From Ochromonas danica (Eukaryota > Sar > Chrysophyceae > Chromulinales > Chromulinaceae): a stretch of 64,000 nt of DNA. The position numbers were made by a program, and so were the translations under genes. Below, piece after piece: positions 20,986 through 32,115 of the stretch; within the stretch, counting starts at the first letter, position 1; every line of letters begins with the position of its first letter. The notes beneath the pieces were generated by a model, which had not been told where the DNA came from, did not search any database, and saw nothing but the letters and a program-made list of their open reading frames with translations. The stretch is taken from NCBI GenBank assembly GCA_015146655.1, contig VKHL01000021.1, positions 1-64,000 of the forward strand. Direction: 5' to 3'.

Positions 20986-21058
20986 ATTAGTGTTGTTTCA
21001 ACTTAGTCGTTTGTCTTTACATGTGTGTCTTTTAACAATAAGTAACAGACTCTAGAGT

Positions 21059-21971
21059 CTAAAGCTGTCGTTTAATTGGCAAATCAATTCCACCATCTTC
21101 AAAGACATTGTTCAAATCACATAATTCTACGAAAATAGAAGGATGTGGTTTCTCAAAGTTACGATATTTCATTGGTGTCATTTCTTGTACTTTACCCTTT
21201 GTCGTGTACTTGATAACAGGTTTGACACCACAAGGCAAGACTACCAGAGGATTGTCCTCTACCATAGAGAATGTGCTTGTGTCAAAACGAACTGTTGTAG
21301 TTAGTAAACATTCGAACAAGGATGTGACCAATAAATTGACATTGAAATGTGCATATGCAGTCAATATATGCATTGGTTTCAAATTTCCATATAGTAGTGT
21401 GAAGGTGAGCTCCTTAGTGTCAAATTCATTATTCTATAGACAAACCACCAACAAATCATATTATTAGCTCTAGACTATGTCCTTAATTAGTGTTTGTGGT
21501 CATACTCAACAGTCTTACCTGTGCTCCTGGTGGTAGACATGGCAAAGAGACCGTGCATTTCAGATGTCCATAAACATCTCTTCGAGGTGTAAAAGATGTC
21601 AACAAGAATCGATCATTACATAATGTCTCATAGGTAATCTCCGTGAACAAGGCCATCTCAGGTGCTTTTAGATAGGCTACTAGATGTAAGTCACGAAAAC
21701 CTACCGAGCATTCATGATCACTATCAAGATCGAACTTGCATGGAAAAGATGATTGCACAGGACAATAGATCATACGAAACATCTTCTTCTCCTTCTTCTT
21801 CTTGTCAGCAGTCTTTTTCTCACTTTTCTGTCTTCTTCTTCTTTTTCTTTGATAAGGATTATTCAAGGAGATTAAGACAAGCTTCGTAACACTATTACTG
21901 ATATAGTTGTTTTGAATGATATTGAGAACAGGATGATGATGTTGTTGTTGTTGATGACAGGAAGAAGTCAT
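21059..21971 (-). CDS. Conserved-looking protein of unknown function
   Basis: Two exons, 21971-21519 and 21433-21059 (85-bp intron, phases agree), 275 residues. After a His/Gln- and Lys/Arg-rich lead, the body begins MFRMIYCPVQSSFPCKFDLDSD. It appears to be mostly beta strands: VGFRDLHLVAYLKAPEM, YGHLKCTVSLPCLPPGAQ, NEFDTKELTFTLLYGNL, then FECLLTTTVRFDTSTF and GVKPVIKYTTKGKVQEM. The start is chosen at the in-frame ATG at 21971; the internal ATG before FRMIY is the other candidate. No signal peptide or membrane segment. I do not recognise the family. Tail to tail with the BBOF1-like gene. Confidence 0.5.
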
Positions 21972-22675
21972 AAGAGAGAGTGAGAGACAGTGAGACAGTG
22001 AGAGACAGTGAGCGAGTGAGAGAGGGATAGGATAGATGACTTTCACTGACTGACAACCCTCAGTGATGTAGAAGAAGAAGTAGTAGAAGAGCGTAGGACT
22101 ACCCCATGACTCTGTCGTATCATGAGAAGGTTTATTCAGTCTCACCACTATGAATCCCACCTTAGCCTACCCTCACTTCAAGGTGGGACTGGTCCAAGAC
22201 AACAGCTTTATTATCATCAACAATCAATCAATGATTAATCATTAGTCAATCCAGAAATGAAAAAATAGAAAACTGAATCCTTCCAGTAATGAATAGTGAC
22301 TCCATTGCTCTATTATGAAATAACAGTTTTCATACTTTGCTTTCGAAATATGAGCAGCAGAGGACTGGCAACCTTTCTCTAAAGTTAACAAACCTGTTTT
22401 CTTCAAAAACGCGTTTTCACTTTTGGAACGTTTCGTTGGCAACGTTGATTGACAACAAGAAAAGAAACAAAAAGAACATCATTAAATCAATAAATAATAT
22501 TTTAAAAAATAATAGAAAAATTCCCTATTAGATCTCCATTATCAATTCTAGTAATTTAGTTAGTTTATGGTCCAATCAGATTAAATAATATTATTATAAT
22601 TATTATTATCAAGCATATCATATTAATTAGTCTACTGGTATTAGTATTAGTATTAGTCTACTACAGTAGTATAAG
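21972..22675. other. Non-coding spacer with GAGA-type repeats
   Basis: 21970-22030 holds repeated GAGAGTGAGAGACAGTGAG units; 22480-22675 is AT-rich with TTATTATTATTA and ATTAGTATTAGTATTAG runs before the start of the IQ/WW/B-box gene. No exon seen. Confidence 0.45.
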
Positions 22676-25600
22676 ATGTCAAGCAGTAGCAGTGGTGGTG
22701 GTGTTGGTGGGTCAAAGAGAGATCACTTACATCGTTTACTTAACACACGAGCTCAGATCAAAGATGAGCTAAGTTACTATGCCTACCCTTCACTTTCTTC
22801 TAACAACAACAACAACAACAGCCATCATCCTTTCTCTTCACAACAACCTCATCATTCCTCATCTTACAATTCTCTACTCACCAAGAAGCGAGGTGGTGGT
22901 GGTGGTGGTGGTGGTGGTGGTGGAGGAGGAGATAGAGGAGGGTTAGGAAGTGTTCGTAGTGGTAGAAAGCGGTTAGGGTTAAGAAGTGCTACCCCAGAAG
23001 ATGTGCAGGCCATCATTGACCAGGTGGTTAACACTCCTTCTAACCTCATGATCACTCCTTTCAATGCTGCTAGCCATGCACCCAAAGGAGTCATCCAGCT
23101 ACCCATCTTCCGTCTACCTCCTGCCACAGTGCTACCCTTTCTACACTCTAACCAACGAGATATACCCACCACCTCCTCCTCCTCCTCTAACTCTACCCGC
23201 ACTACTGTAACAGTACCTTTCATACCGTATGAGGATCAACGGACTATGATCAAGGCATTATTACATCTCATTCAACATCTATCTGGTAGTGAACGAGCGG
23301 ACTTGTTAATGTCATTAGATCTCATTAGTAGTGACTTTGATGAGGTAGAACAAGCGTTACGAAGAAAGTCTCTTGATATGCCTATGGAAGGAGGAGGAGG
23401 AGGTAGTAGTGGTAGTGGACACCATACACTAAATATCAATAACTCTAACAACACGTCTCTATCACCAGGTGGGAATAACAATAACAATAATAGTAATAGT
23501 AATGGTAATAGTAATAGTAATGGTCAGTTGTCATCAGATTGGATGATAGCATGGGATGATCGATCACTCTTTATTACCGCTCAACGCTGTATGATGACTC
23601 TATCACCTACTACAGCTAGTAGTAGTAGTAGTAATAATGCATGGCCTGCCTTTATTGCTATGGTGGGTAGAGGAGGAGGAGGAGGAGGAGGAGGATCAAC
23701 AAGAGTCAATATGACTACTAAAACTGATCCTTTAGTACACGTCTCTGAGACTTTAGATCTAGTGAAAATAGGATTTGCACCATCTTTAAGAGACTTTCTG
23801 TTATCAGAATCAGTTATACAGACTCGATCTACACCACCACCACAACAACAACTACCACTATCACTATCTTCTTCCACCGCATATAATAATAGTCAACGAG
23901 GTGTGTATAGTAGTAGAAGTGTCTATTCCAGTAATAACAATAACAATCGAATCTATGGTAGTAATAGTAGTGGTGGTGGTGGTGGTGGTGGTCCAACAAC
24001 TCTCTCTCAAACTTCTCCTGCTGCTGTTATGTTATCATCCTATAATACAACAGCAAAGAATACCATGAAAACTAACAACAACACTATTGATAGAAGAAGA
24101 CCATCTACTCATCGTCTTCGTCCTTTAACAGCTTCTGTTTCAACAATAGAAGAAGAAAGAGAATTATCTAATAATCCATATGAGTTAACTTCAGCTTTAA
24201 TTTCATCTTTAACTACTGTACAAAAACATGCTTTAAAACTAAAGAAAACATTAGAAGCTGCACAAGGTGTAGTACAAGTACAAGATCGTCAAGCAAGACA
24301 TTTAATGAATATGTTGGGTGCAGAAAGAATGTATCGGGTATTAATTGTTTTCCCACAATTAGATCAACGACGTGGATGGATAGCATGGAAATTAATGATT
24401 TATCAAGAAAAGAAAATACAAAGATTGAAAATATTATTAAAAGTTTTAATATTACGTAATATCTTAATAGGATTAAAAGAGATTGTCTATCGTATATTAA
24501 AGAATTCATTAATTCAATGGCAAGAATTTACAATAACAGAAACACAACGATTACGTAAAGTTAAAATATTACATAGTACAATATTAATACAATCAGCTAT
24601 GAGAAGATTTTTAGCTAATAAACGTGTTATCTTATTACGTCAAAGAAGGAAATATGAAAAGTTATATGATAGTACTTTGAAAATACAAGCTTTCTTACGT
24701 GGTAAACGTATGCGTTGGCGTTATTTACGTTTATTACGTGAAATAAAAGAATATAATTCAATCATATTAATACAAAGATATTATCGTGGTTATCGTGGAA
24801 GATTAAAAGCAATATGGTTTCGATTTAAGAAAAATCGTCATGGTGCAGCAACTAAAATACAAAATATGTTACGTTGTCGTTTAGCACGTCAACGTGTAAA
24901 ATTATTACGTAAAACACGTCAAGAAAATTATGCATCAAGATCAATTCAAGCAATTATACGTGGATTTCTTGCACGTAAAAATATTGCAACAATTTTAATT
25001 AATCGTGCAAGATATCAATATGTTGTACGTATACAAGCTATGATACGTGGTGTATTATCACGTATGAATCGTGCTATGAAAATTAAAGAAATTACAGAAT
25101 ATAAAGCAAATCGTAAAAAAGCTATAATCATAATTCAATCAGCTTATCGTGGATATCGTAGTCGTGTATTATATCGATTAATGATGTTTCAATGGAAACA
25201 ACATCGTGATCGTTTACATCGTGCTGCTATAGTGATTCAAAAGATTATACGTGGATTTATGGCAAGAGCATATTTACGAGATTTAAAACGTGAACGACGT
25301 GCACATTGGATTCATCTAGCAAGACAATATGTTGAAACATGGTCTGATGAATATCAAGCATGGTATTATTATAATATTGATAATGGTGAGACATTATGGG
25401 AACCTCGTCGTGAAGGATATACTAAAAGTGATGGTCAATTAGTTCTCATGTCTGGTGAAGTAATTGATGATCCTACTACACTCCCATCTTCTGCTCTAAA
25501 TGAACTATTAGGAGCTGTAGAAGATGGTAAAATCAAGAAAGAAGGTGGTGGTGGTATTGGTGGAAATAAACATAAATCAAATAAACCATTATGTACAGAA

Positions 25601-25967
25601 TGTAATGATCGTATTGCAATACGAAAATGTACAGAATGTGGTGATGTCTTTTGTACAAAATGTTATAAGCAATTACATGCTTTAGGTGCACGTCGTCGAC
25701 ATCATTATGAAACATTAGGACCACGTGATTGTGAAGAATGTGAACTGATTCTAGCTGAACGATATTGTGTTTCTTGTGATGAATGCTTTTGTGATGGATG
25801 TTGGAGACTTCTTCATTCACATGGTAAACGTTGTTTTCATCCTTATAGTGAAGTTTCCTCTGAAGGTAGAATTGATTCTCGCGTCTATACTATGGATGGT
25901 GAACAGGTAAGAAAGATAGGGTATATGATTTATCATTGTGTTATGGTTTTGATCTCATCATTATTAT

Positions 25968-26013
<46 letters not shown>

Positions 26014-26424
26014 GCATGACAGTTATCTGGAGCATATGATGTTTCTGCACATACACAAACACGTGCTGATGTTGCTAATGCATCAGATCTTGCAGCAACT
26101 CATCAAAGTGAGATTGATGCTAATACACAGTTTATTGAACGTCCAGCTTCTTCAACAGCTGGATATGACCAACAGCAACAACAAGGCTACTATGACTATT
26201 CTTACTCAGAAGATGGCCAAGGTGCTCCAGCTCAAGATAGTGAAGCTTACTATGCTGAAGGTTATGATAACAACTACGGTAGTGCACAAGGTGGTGGTGG
26301 CGGCAGCGGAGAAGGTGGAGAACAGAGTTGGGAGGTCTACTATGATGAACAAGGTTATCCCTACTACTACAATGCCCTCACAGGACAATCTCAATATGAA
26401 AACCCATATGAGTATGCTACATAA
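22676..26424 (+). CDS. Large IQ-motif, WW and B-box zinc-finger protein
   Basis: Two exons, 22676-25906 and 26023-26424 (1,210 residues, phase 0). The first 480 residues are low complexity (poly-Gly, poly-Ser, poly-Asn). From about residue 630 to 890 there is a series of IQ-type calmodulin-binding repeats (IQAFLRGKRMRWRYL, IQRYYRGYRGR, IQAIIRGFLARKN, IQSAYRGYRSRVL, IQKIIRGFMARAY). A WW domain (WSDEYQAWYYYNIDNGETLW) follows, then two B-box-like Cys/His clusters (CTECNDRIAIRKCTECGDVF and CEECELILAERYCVSC). The second exon ends in another WW (WEVYYDEQGYPYYYNALTG). The 116-bp intron holds a (TTG)n run and is open in the first exon's frame, which would give a false poly-Val tail if left in. Probably a calmodulin-regulated scaffold, perhaps ciliary; function unknown. 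Confidence 0.7.
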
Positions 26425-26788
26425 CAATTATCCCTGTTTTGTAAATAGCAATGGTTGGTAGGGTGACGAGAGATCATCCCCCTACTATTATTATTATTGT
26501 ATAAAGTCGAAAGAAATTAATGTTTTGATTAATAAAGAAACCAAGGAGCGAAGTTTTCTTTTACAACAATCATATATATTATGTGACGGGCTATAAACAA
26601 ATAGTAGCTAGAATATTTAAACACATTGTACAAAGAGCATTATTCCTTCTCTCATACATTCCTTCTGATGCAATCACAAGGTAAACTCTGATCAATCTGA
26701 TCATCACAAGAAGCATACAGGCTAGTAGTACGATGAGGAGCATTATTATATAATCAAATACCCCTCAACATACTACACAGCCAATGGC
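26425..26788. other. Spacer between convergent genes, no gene seen
   Basis: About 360 bp with TTATTATTATTATTG and AT-rich sequence; probably the two 3' UTRs. Confidence 0.45.
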
Positions 26789-27688
26789 CTATTGATAGAA
26801 GTTGATAATCTCCCTCAATCTGCTAACACACATATCCAAAGCAACTGGTTGAATACCATGACCAGCAGGAACAATGATATCTGCTTTACGTTTTGAAGGC
26901 TCCACATAGATCTGATGCATAGGACGCACTGTCTTAACATATTGATCAATAATCTGCTGTACATTACGTCCACGCTCAACAGTATCACGCTGAATACGAC
27001 GAATCAATCGAATATCATCATCTGTATCAACAAAAATCTTCATATCCATCAAACCCACTAGATCAGGTTCAGAGAAGATAAGAATACCATCAACCAGAAT
27101 GATCTTACGTGGTTCAATCAATAATTCAGATGTTGTACGTGAATGAGTAGTGAAATCATAAGTAGGCGTAGCAATAACCTGACCAGCTTTCAATGCTTTT
27201 AGATGATGACACAGAAGTTGTGTGTCAAGGGAATCGGGATGGTCGAAATTGACTTTACCACGTTCTTCCATAGTCAGATGTCTCAGGTCCTTGTAATAGT
27301 TATCATGACCAATAAAACTAATATGCTCTTCACCTACTTCTTTAATAATAGCACGTGCTAAAGTAGTCTTACCAGAAGCACTACCACCAGCAATACCAAC
27401 AATGACAGGATCATACAGTGGGCTAGAGGGTGGGGATGAGGATGAAGATGAAGGGGTTGCAGGAGTTGTTGCATCATTGGGCCTAGTATTACCAATGAGA
27501 TATTTCTCTTGCAAGGCTGTAGGATTTAATCGAGGAAAATCTTGTGCAACCATACGTAACGATGTTGTCATCTTAGCCAATTGGCTTGCATGCAGTTTTC
27601 GATTTGACCATGCATGAGATATCGAAGATAAAATCATTAGTAGAACAGAGATATAAAGTAAAGGAAATCCTTGAAGGAAGTGCTTCAT
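26789..27688 (-). CDS. Uridine kinase with a plastid-type bipartite presequence
   Basis: Single exon from ATG at 27688, 299 residues. Upstream TTTCCTGCAG suggests a 5' UTR intron end. Residues 10-27 form a signal peptide (LLYISVLLMILSSISHA) followed by Trp and a basic, hydroxylated stretch (WSNRKLHASQLAKMTTSLR). That resembles the signal-plus-transit leader of heterokont plastid proteins, with an aromatic residue right after the cleavage site. The kinase domain is complete: P-loop VGIAGGSASGKTTLAR, FIGHDNYYKDL, FDHPDSLD, PTYDFTTHSR, ILVDGILIF, and VDTDDDIRLIRRIQRDTVERG (lid). It phosphorylates uridine or cytidine in pyrimidine salvage. The uracil phosphoribosyltransferase domain found fused in some plant enzymes is absent. 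Divergent from the phosphatase gene. Confidence 0.88.
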   Translation of the reverse strand: MKHFLQGFPLLYISVLLMILSSISHAWSNRKLHASQLAKMTTSLRMVAQDFPRLNPTALQEKYLIGNTRPNDATTPATPSSSSSSPPSSPLYDPVIVGIAGGSASGKTTLARAIIKEVGEEHISFIGHDNYYKDLRHLTMEERGKVNFDHPDSLDTQLLCHHLKALKAGQVIATPTYDFTTHSRTTSELLIEPRKIILVDGILIFSEPDLVGLMDMKIFVDTDDDIRLIRRIQRDTVERGRNVQQIIDQYVKTVRPMHQIYVEPSKRKADIIVPAGHGIQPVALDMCVSRLREIINFYQ

Positions 27689-28039
27689 TTCTTCTTTCTT
27701 TTCTGCAGGAAAGGGCAATGGAAAGAACAAGAGCAAAGTGGGGGAGGTCAAGCAAGTCGTCGTCTTGTCTCTGCCGCCACCACCACAACACAAGTGAGAG
27801 CACACACAGTGACACAGAGTGTGTGCGTGAGACACGTACGGAGTGACGCACCAACTGCTGACTTCCCACGCAAAACACCTCTTGTGCGAAACTGGTTGGA
27901 GCAACGACTTCCCACGCAAACAGCAACTAGCAACGGAACGAGGGAAGTTAATGTTGTTAACTTAACGATATGAGCGGGAGTTTTGGGAGGAAGCAGGAAC
28001 AACAGAGGGAAAGTCACAACATGAACTAAGGAAAGAGAA
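27689..28039. promoter_or_regulatory. Divergent promoter region, uridine kinase / dual-specificity phosphatase
   Basis: 350 bp; contains two copies of GACTTCCCACGCAAA (about 27861 and 27907) and GAAGTTAATGTTGTTAACTT from 27944, combining two TTAAC-type motifs 75 bp before the phosphatase start. No exon is clear here. Confidence 0.4.
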
Positions 28040-28840
28040 ATGAATGCTAGATTAACATTTGAAATCACCTGTTCTCATCAGGAACATTGGTGTTCAGCTT
28101 CTATACCAAGATTTTCAACTGGTAATGACACGGAAGTTACTGAGATGATCAACTTATGTATTGATTGCTTCTCCCATGAAAAAGAAGCTGCTCAGAAACT
28201 TTCCTTACCACCCCTTACCACTCAGTTTCACTGCATTGACTGTGGACATAGTCCAGTGCGATACTTATCGACCATAGCAATTGCTATTTGTGATCGTTGC
28301 CGCACTTTGTCAGATGATTCTTCACTCACTTTACCATTCCTAAGAAATCGCATCCGTCTTTATCCAAAGAAACCACAAAATGTCTACAACAATCAAGTCT
28401 ATTTGGGATGTCGAGATTGTGCTTGTAATCGAGAAGGTCTCAGAGAGTTGGGAATCAGTGCTGTCTTGGTTTGTGGTACTGGACTACCGCTATTCTTCCA
28501 GGAGGAAGGAACCATCCGTTACCATCTCCTTCCAATCGAAGACTCACTCGAACAAAACCTTTTTCTTTACCTACCCTCTGCCATGGCATTTATTGACCAG
28601 GTTGTGGATGAAGGGGGAAGAGTGCTCGTGCATTGCTATGCTGGCATTTCTCGAAGTGCTGCAGTAGTCATCGCATGGCTAATGCAGCGCTTTCAATGGA
28701 ACTATGACAAAGCGTTTCTTCACGTGCTTAGCTGTCGAAGGAAAATCTGTCCTAATAATCATTTTGCCAAGACACTACGAGAGTTGTGGAGTGCTCAACT
28801 TGTTGCACAAGAAACCTCTGGATCAATTCAAACTGCTTGA
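28040..28840 (+). CDS. Dual-specificity protein phosphatase with Cys-rich N-terminal region
   Basis: Single exon, 266 residues. The C-terminal 140 residues are a DSP catalytic domain. QVYLGCRDCACNREGLRELGISAVL opens it, IEDSLEQNLFLYLPSAMAFID carries the general-acid Asp, and the signature HCYAGISRSAAVVIAWLM (about residues 198-215) has the Cys and Arg of the CX5R loop. The N-terminal half has paired Cys/His (CSHQEHWC, CIDC, FHCIDCGH, ICDRC) that look like two small zinc-binding knuckles, not common in DSPs. Substrate unknown. Starts 350 bp from the divergent uridine kinase. Confidence 0.85.
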   Translation: MNARLTFEITCSHQEHWCSASIPRFSTGNDTEVTEMINLCIDCFSHEKEAAQKLSLPPLTTQFHCIDCGHSPVRYLSTIAIAICDRCRTLSDDSSLTLPFLRNRIRLYPKKPQNVYNNQVYLGCRDCACNREGLRELGISAVLVCGTGLPLFFQEEGTIRYHLLPIEDSLEQNLFLYLPSAMAFIDQVVDEGGRVLVHCYAGISRSAAVVIAWLMQRFQWNYDKAFLHVLSCRRKICPNNHFAKTLRELWSAQLVAQETSGSIQTA

Positions 28841-29203
28841 GAGAAACAGAAATCGTTCGATTTTTCCCCTGTCCGCATAACGCACAATCAAAAGCCTTGT
28901 GGTACAATCGTTGCCGCTTCACAAGCACAAATACAATATAGCTTTTTTCCATCTGTGTTAACAATTTTATACTAAGATTTTATTTGCTGAGCTATTTGTG
29001 CTTGTAATTAATACAGTTATTATGAGTTAGTTGTTAGTAGCAGTGTTTTGTTGAAATCATAACACAACATGATTGGGAGATCTCATCTTAAGTTAACAAA
29101 GCACTGCTGGGAAATTCCATCTTAAGTTAACAAAGGCCCAGCAGGTGATGAACCAAAACAGACATTGAAAGGGCTTTCCAGTTGAATAGTAGACTAAGAC
29201 ATC
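28841..29203. promoter_or_regulatory. Upstream region of the LMBR1-like gene with a repeated motif
   Basis: CTTAAGTTAAC occurs twice (29087-29097 and 29121-29131) within a 34-bp imperfect tandem repeat that ends about 70 bp before the next ATG. Rest is AT-rich, no exon seen. Confidence 0.45.
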
Positions 29204-30966
29204 ATGCAGAGTGCGGATCCACTTCTGGTAGTAGGTTTGACAATTCTCTTATTTGTCATGCTTATTATTAATATCTATATTTTAGCTTATTGGCAACATC
29301 CAGATGATAAAAATGAATCATATCTTGCTCGATTACTGATTGTCTATGGTTTACAATTATGTGCTGTCTCTGTCTTGATGATCCCTGTAGGTAAGTCTTT
29401 TTCTCCTCTCCATTCCTCTCCTATCTCATCCTATCCTATTCTCTCTTCCTGATACTATACTCATAATTCCTATGCTATGCTATAATACTAGATGTGGCGA
29501 ATGATGAAGGCAATCCATATTGTGATACTAATTCTTCATTACATGGTACTAATAATGACTATTGTGGTGGAATTAATATGTTCAAAGTTTGGGAAGTATT
29601 CTTCTGTATGCTATGCTTCTCTGTGGTGGTTTTCATCCCTTTTGCCACTTTCTATTACGAATCAGATAGTGTTAGTATACGTGATAGTACTATTAAAACA
29701 AGTCGATTTTGGCCAGCTTTTTGGCAAGAAGTTGTGGTGATTACATTCTTTGCTATAGTTCTCTTAGCATTATATTTTACAAAATCATATGCTGAATTAC
29801 CTATCAAAGAATATGATATCCCTTTTGAAGAAGTCTTCTTATTTAACTATTCTAGAAGTGAAGGAGGAACACCATATACCTTTCTTGAACGAACCATTCC
29901 GATACATTCACCTATCAATATTACTTCCAGTGAGACACATATCCTCTTACCACTTAATTTTGCTGTCTATTGTATTGGATTGTTTGCATGGATTGCTTGG
30001 TGGGCATTTGCTCTATTTGCTGGTGTAGGGTTAGCATGTACACCTTTTGATTATATTACAGCCTATATTTGGCGACCTCATGTTTTAGCACCTGATGATT
30101 TAGCCAATAAGGAATTAGAACTACAAGAAAAGACTGCTGAGTTATTAGAGTTAGTGACGTTATTAAAGCGTGAACGTACTAACCTGAATGATGGTACAGG
30201 CAAAGCTAAACGAGCTATACGGTTAAGATATATGACAGATCGATTGGAAGTGAATAAGTTGACACAAATGGTCTTCCTTCTTGAGAGAGATTTAGAACAA
30301 TTAAATGCTTGTAAAGTGGCACGACATGGTTATAACCCACTCAAACCTTATGCATATCTCATTGCAGGGGTGATTTTCTCTATTTTAACACTTGTCTGGT
30401 TACTTCAGATCATCTTAGCTATGTTAACCAATCCTCCTGCTACACCTTTTCTAAGTCTCTATCTGGTTGCTTTTGATTCCTGGTTCCCTATGTTTGGGAA
30501 TTTGACCTATGCTATCTTCGCACTTTACCTCTTGCTTTGTACGATGAAAGGTGCATTTAAGCTTTCTGTACGATTCTTATGTTGTAAGTTACATCCAATG
30601 CAAGTTGGAGGTACTTATATCAACTCCTTCTTATTCAATTTGGGTATCATCATGACCTGTGCTATTCCATTGGTTCATTTCTGTGTCCTTGCCTTTCAAG
30701 GATATAGTGTTAATACAGATGTTTTCTTTCTCTTCTCAGTGCAGGTTAACAATATCAATTTTTTCATGGTCTTCTTCCGCAACAATGTCTTTGTGTGGAT
30801 GTTAATGTTGATTGCTTTCCTAATGTTACTCTACTTGTTCATCCGACCTCGAGATGTTGCAACAAGCACGGAAGACTTTCGTCGAGGACTTTACAGTCGC
30901 AGTCAGGTTGCTGACAATGCTTACGATGCCCTAGGTACTAAAGAGGCAGAAATGACCAAAGTTTGA
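29204..30966 (+). CDS. LMBR1-like multi-pass membrane protein
   Basis: Two exons, 29204-29390 and 29492-30966, phase 1 junction (MIPVDVAND), 553 residues. About nine membrane segments are visible. The N-terminal block ends in the LMBR1 family motif MPVDVAN. Then comes CGGINMFKVWEVFFCMLCFSV with FIPFATFYYESD, a central coiled-coil cytosolic loop (ANKELELQEKTAELLELVTLLKRE), and a C-terminal block with several helices. This order fits LIMR/LMBD-type proteins, which act as lipocalin or cobalamin-related receptors or transporters. Which branch this is cannot be told. The short intron is CT-rich. Confidence 0.8.
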
Positions 30967-31170
30967 AGACCATTCAATTCGATTCCATAATACAAGCTAT
31001 AATAATAGCTTGCCTACAACAAGCGCGTGTATCAATGTATATATAAGGAAAAACTCGCATAGACAATTTTGTGTTTTGTGTAGTGTGATAACAGTTGGTG
31101 ATGAAGAATGAATAGTTTCAAAAGGACGGGTTGGTGTAGGCTATTATGGTTAAATAAGCAATAGTCAGTC

Positions 31171-31781
31171 TTAAGATGACTTAGCAGGCTTGCTCCAGAT
31201 GTTCTTCACAGTCTCAACTACACCGGGGCCATGGACGGTCAACTTCAACAAACCAGCAGCAGCAACAATGCTAGTGATCAAGACAGCAGCGCGAGCAGCA
31301 GGACGAGCAGACTTGGGGACGTAGTCAGAGACAACATAGTTCATGGCCACATGGGAATGATAAGGAATAAGAAGAGAAAGGGCAACATCCAAGGGAGTAG
31401 AGAGAGGGGAGGATGGTAAGAGGAAGGCGATAGGAGTGACGCCAGCCAAGACCAGAGAACCAGTGTGGTAGAGACGATTTAAGGTGCTGGAAGCATCAGC
31501 TAAATAGAGATGAGGAAGACTTAAAATTAATACATCTTTACTATATTTTAGAAAATGATTATCTCTTACCATTGACAACTGAACCCTCAGACGTACCTAG
31601 AAAGAACAAATTCCAACACAAAAGACAAAAAAAACTTTCAAGTTAATTCTTCTTCTTTCCACACAGAAATACAAACACAAAAAAAACAACAACAAATACA
31701 TCAGAATATATTACCTTTAGAAGAAGATAGATTTCTTCTTGCTATAGAATTAACAGTAATACGTGAAGAAGCACGAAACAT
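31171..31781 (-). CDS. SDHD: Succinate dehydrogenase membrane anchor subunit (CybS, SDH4/SDHD)
   Basis: The first exon (31781-31715) encodes a basic mitochondrial presequence, MFRASSRITVNSIARRNLSS. The last exon (about 31531-31171) encodes the CybS domain with three membrane helices: STLNRLYHTGSLVLAGVTPIAF, then LDVALSLLIPYHSHVAMNYVVSDY with the haem-ligand-region His residues, and ARAAVLITSIVAAAGLLKL. A small middle exon lies around 31570-31600 (GTACGTCTGAG...CAATG). With the most obvious acceptor the middle exon breaks the phase; an acceptor 11 bases further in (ending CTGAG) restores it, so that border is unsure. Part of respiratory complex II in the inner membrane. Confidence 0.75.
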
Positions 31782-32115
31782 CTTGACTCTGTTTGATATG
31801 ATAAGAGAGAGAGAGACAGGATAGTTCTCAATGCTGATGAGGTTTGTTGTTGTTGTTGTTGGCTGGTTTGTTCCTTGAAGGTTGTACTGCCATGCCACCA
31901 CTCCAGACTACCTAATCCTGCCAAACTCTTCTTTTGTGATATTATAATCCACTTTTATGAAGTTATAACTCTAAATCGCATGCTAAGTGGCCACTCCGTT
32001 TGTGTAATTGTGCTCTGACTAAGGGAGCCAGAACTCCAGAATGCCAGAATCTTCCCGCCGCACCTGTGGCAAGTGGTGAACAAGGCGATAACAATCGAAT
32101 TGAGACGAAATCATC
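31782..32115. other. Divergent spacer, SDHD / secreted phosphatase-fold gene
   Basis: About 330 bp with a short (TTG)n run near 31845-31862; no exon seen. Confidence 0.4.
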
